Source: Desulfobulbaceae bacterium (GTDB lineage: Bacteria; Desulfobacterota; Desulfobulbia; Desulfobulbales; SURF-16). From it: 6,565 bases of DNA. The DNA is taken from assembly GCA_024763495.1 (NCBI GenBank), contig JANTFJ010000147.1, positions 1 to 6,565 of the forward strand. Reading direction: 5' to 3'. The position numbers and the translations under genes are program-made. This document shows positions 6,303 through 6,565 of this stretch, in pieces; the stretch's first letter is position 1, and the number at the start of each line of letters is the position of its first letter. Under the pieces are notes generated by a model that saw only the letters and a program-made list of their open reading frames with translations, made no database searches and was not told the origin of the DNA.

Positions 6303-6565
6303 TCGTCCTCAACTTAAGGAAATTGAAATCCGATACTGCTCGATTGCCCTTGAATAGTTACGAATATTGTAACTATTCAAGGGCTGAAAAACTTTCATAA
6401 CCTCGACCTGTAACTGTTCTGATGTGCTTTAGTCCCTTAGAATTAATTTTCGTGTTTTTTATGGCAAAAAATTGAAAACTTTCTTTGAAATAAACAACTT
6501 GCATCTACTGTTAAGGGACTTATCCAGAGCCTTAATTTCTCTTCCAGTTTATCTGGGCTAGGATA
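6303..6565. other. leuA upstream region
   Basis: These bases contain no confident gene. A perfect hairpin lies at 6346-6384 and a partial GTAACT unit at 6410-6420. A 29-codon frame on the minus strand (6309-6398, MKVFQPLN...ISLS) spans the hairpin and ends with a TGA overlapping the leuA GAGGA site; it could be a leader peptide but is not rich in leucine codons. A 9-bp inverted repeat pairs AGTCCCTTA (6431-6439) with TAAGGGACT (6512-6520). An AT-rich stretch at 6440-6500 is a plausible place for the leuA promoter, but no clear -35/-10 pair stands out. No T-box or other known riboswitch was recognised. Confidence 0.5.
6346..6384. repeat. Perfect palindrome of two GTAACT-family units, head to head
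   Basis: GCCCTTGAATAGTTAC (6346-6361) is followed by GAATATT and then its exact reverse complement GTAACTATTCAAGGGC (6369-6384), giving a 16-bp stem and a 7-nt loop. Each arm fits the repeat family seen elsewhere in the window, but here the GTAAC ends face each other instead of facing outward. No T-run follows on either strand, so it is not a standard intrinsic terminator. It lies 47 bp upstream of the leuA start. Confidence 0.85.

Noticed and set aside
6443..6565. A 40-codon minus-strand frame open to the right edge (tail LFQRKFSIFCHKKHEN) that could be the end of an upstream gene
   Set aside because: It is short, AT-rich and matches no family I recognise. An open frame of this length is not rare by chance. 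Sequence beyond the edge is needed.

Overview
The window looks like a chromosomal segment of a Gram-negative, anaerobic or facultative bacterium, most likely a member of the Desulfobacterota (former Deltaproteobacteria). That placement is an inference from the gene order leuA-asd-rsmD-coaD followed by a small Rieske/cytochrome b pair, from the protein sequences and from moderate GC content. No rRNA or other decisive marker is present.

Layout: positions 1-755 (+) hold the C-terminal part of an integron integrase (IntI), cut by the left edge. Positions 756-1087 are a gene-free convergent region with nested palindromic repeats, including a 158-bp element flanked by an exact 8-bp direct repeat. 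Positions 1088-6299 are six genes, all on the minus strand. In transcription order they are leuA (2-isopropylmalate synthase), asd (aspartate-semialdehyde dehydrogenase), rsmD (16S rRNA m2G966 methyltransferase), coaD (pantetheine-phosphate adenylyltransferase), a Tat-type Rieske Fe-S protein and a b6-like cytochrome b. From asd onward the genes are tightly packed: 15-bp and 30-bp gaps, then an 11-bp and a 4-bp overlap. leuA and asd are separated by 238 bp carrying two different palindromic elements. Positions 6300-6565 are a gene-poor leader of leuA with a perfect 16-bp-stem hairpin.

Function: leuA and asd serve leucine and aspartate-family amino acid synthesis. rsmD and coaD are housekeeping genes for ribosome modification and coenzyme A. 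The Rieske and cytochrome b proteins should form a small membrane quinol-oxidising module; no cytochrome c or f partner is encoded in the window. The integrase belongs to an integron whose attI site and cassettes would normally lie beyond the left edge.

The most notable unlisted structure is a family of about ten 11-16-bp units (consensus near GTAACTRYTCAYSGGG). They occur only between genes and at the 3' end of the integrase gene, mostly as inverted pairs. Their GTAA start and the 8-bp direct repeat around one copy suggest non-autonomous elements moved by an IS66-like transposase. A second, unrelated palindrome with GTAGGAGC ends resembles a REP doublet (REPIN).
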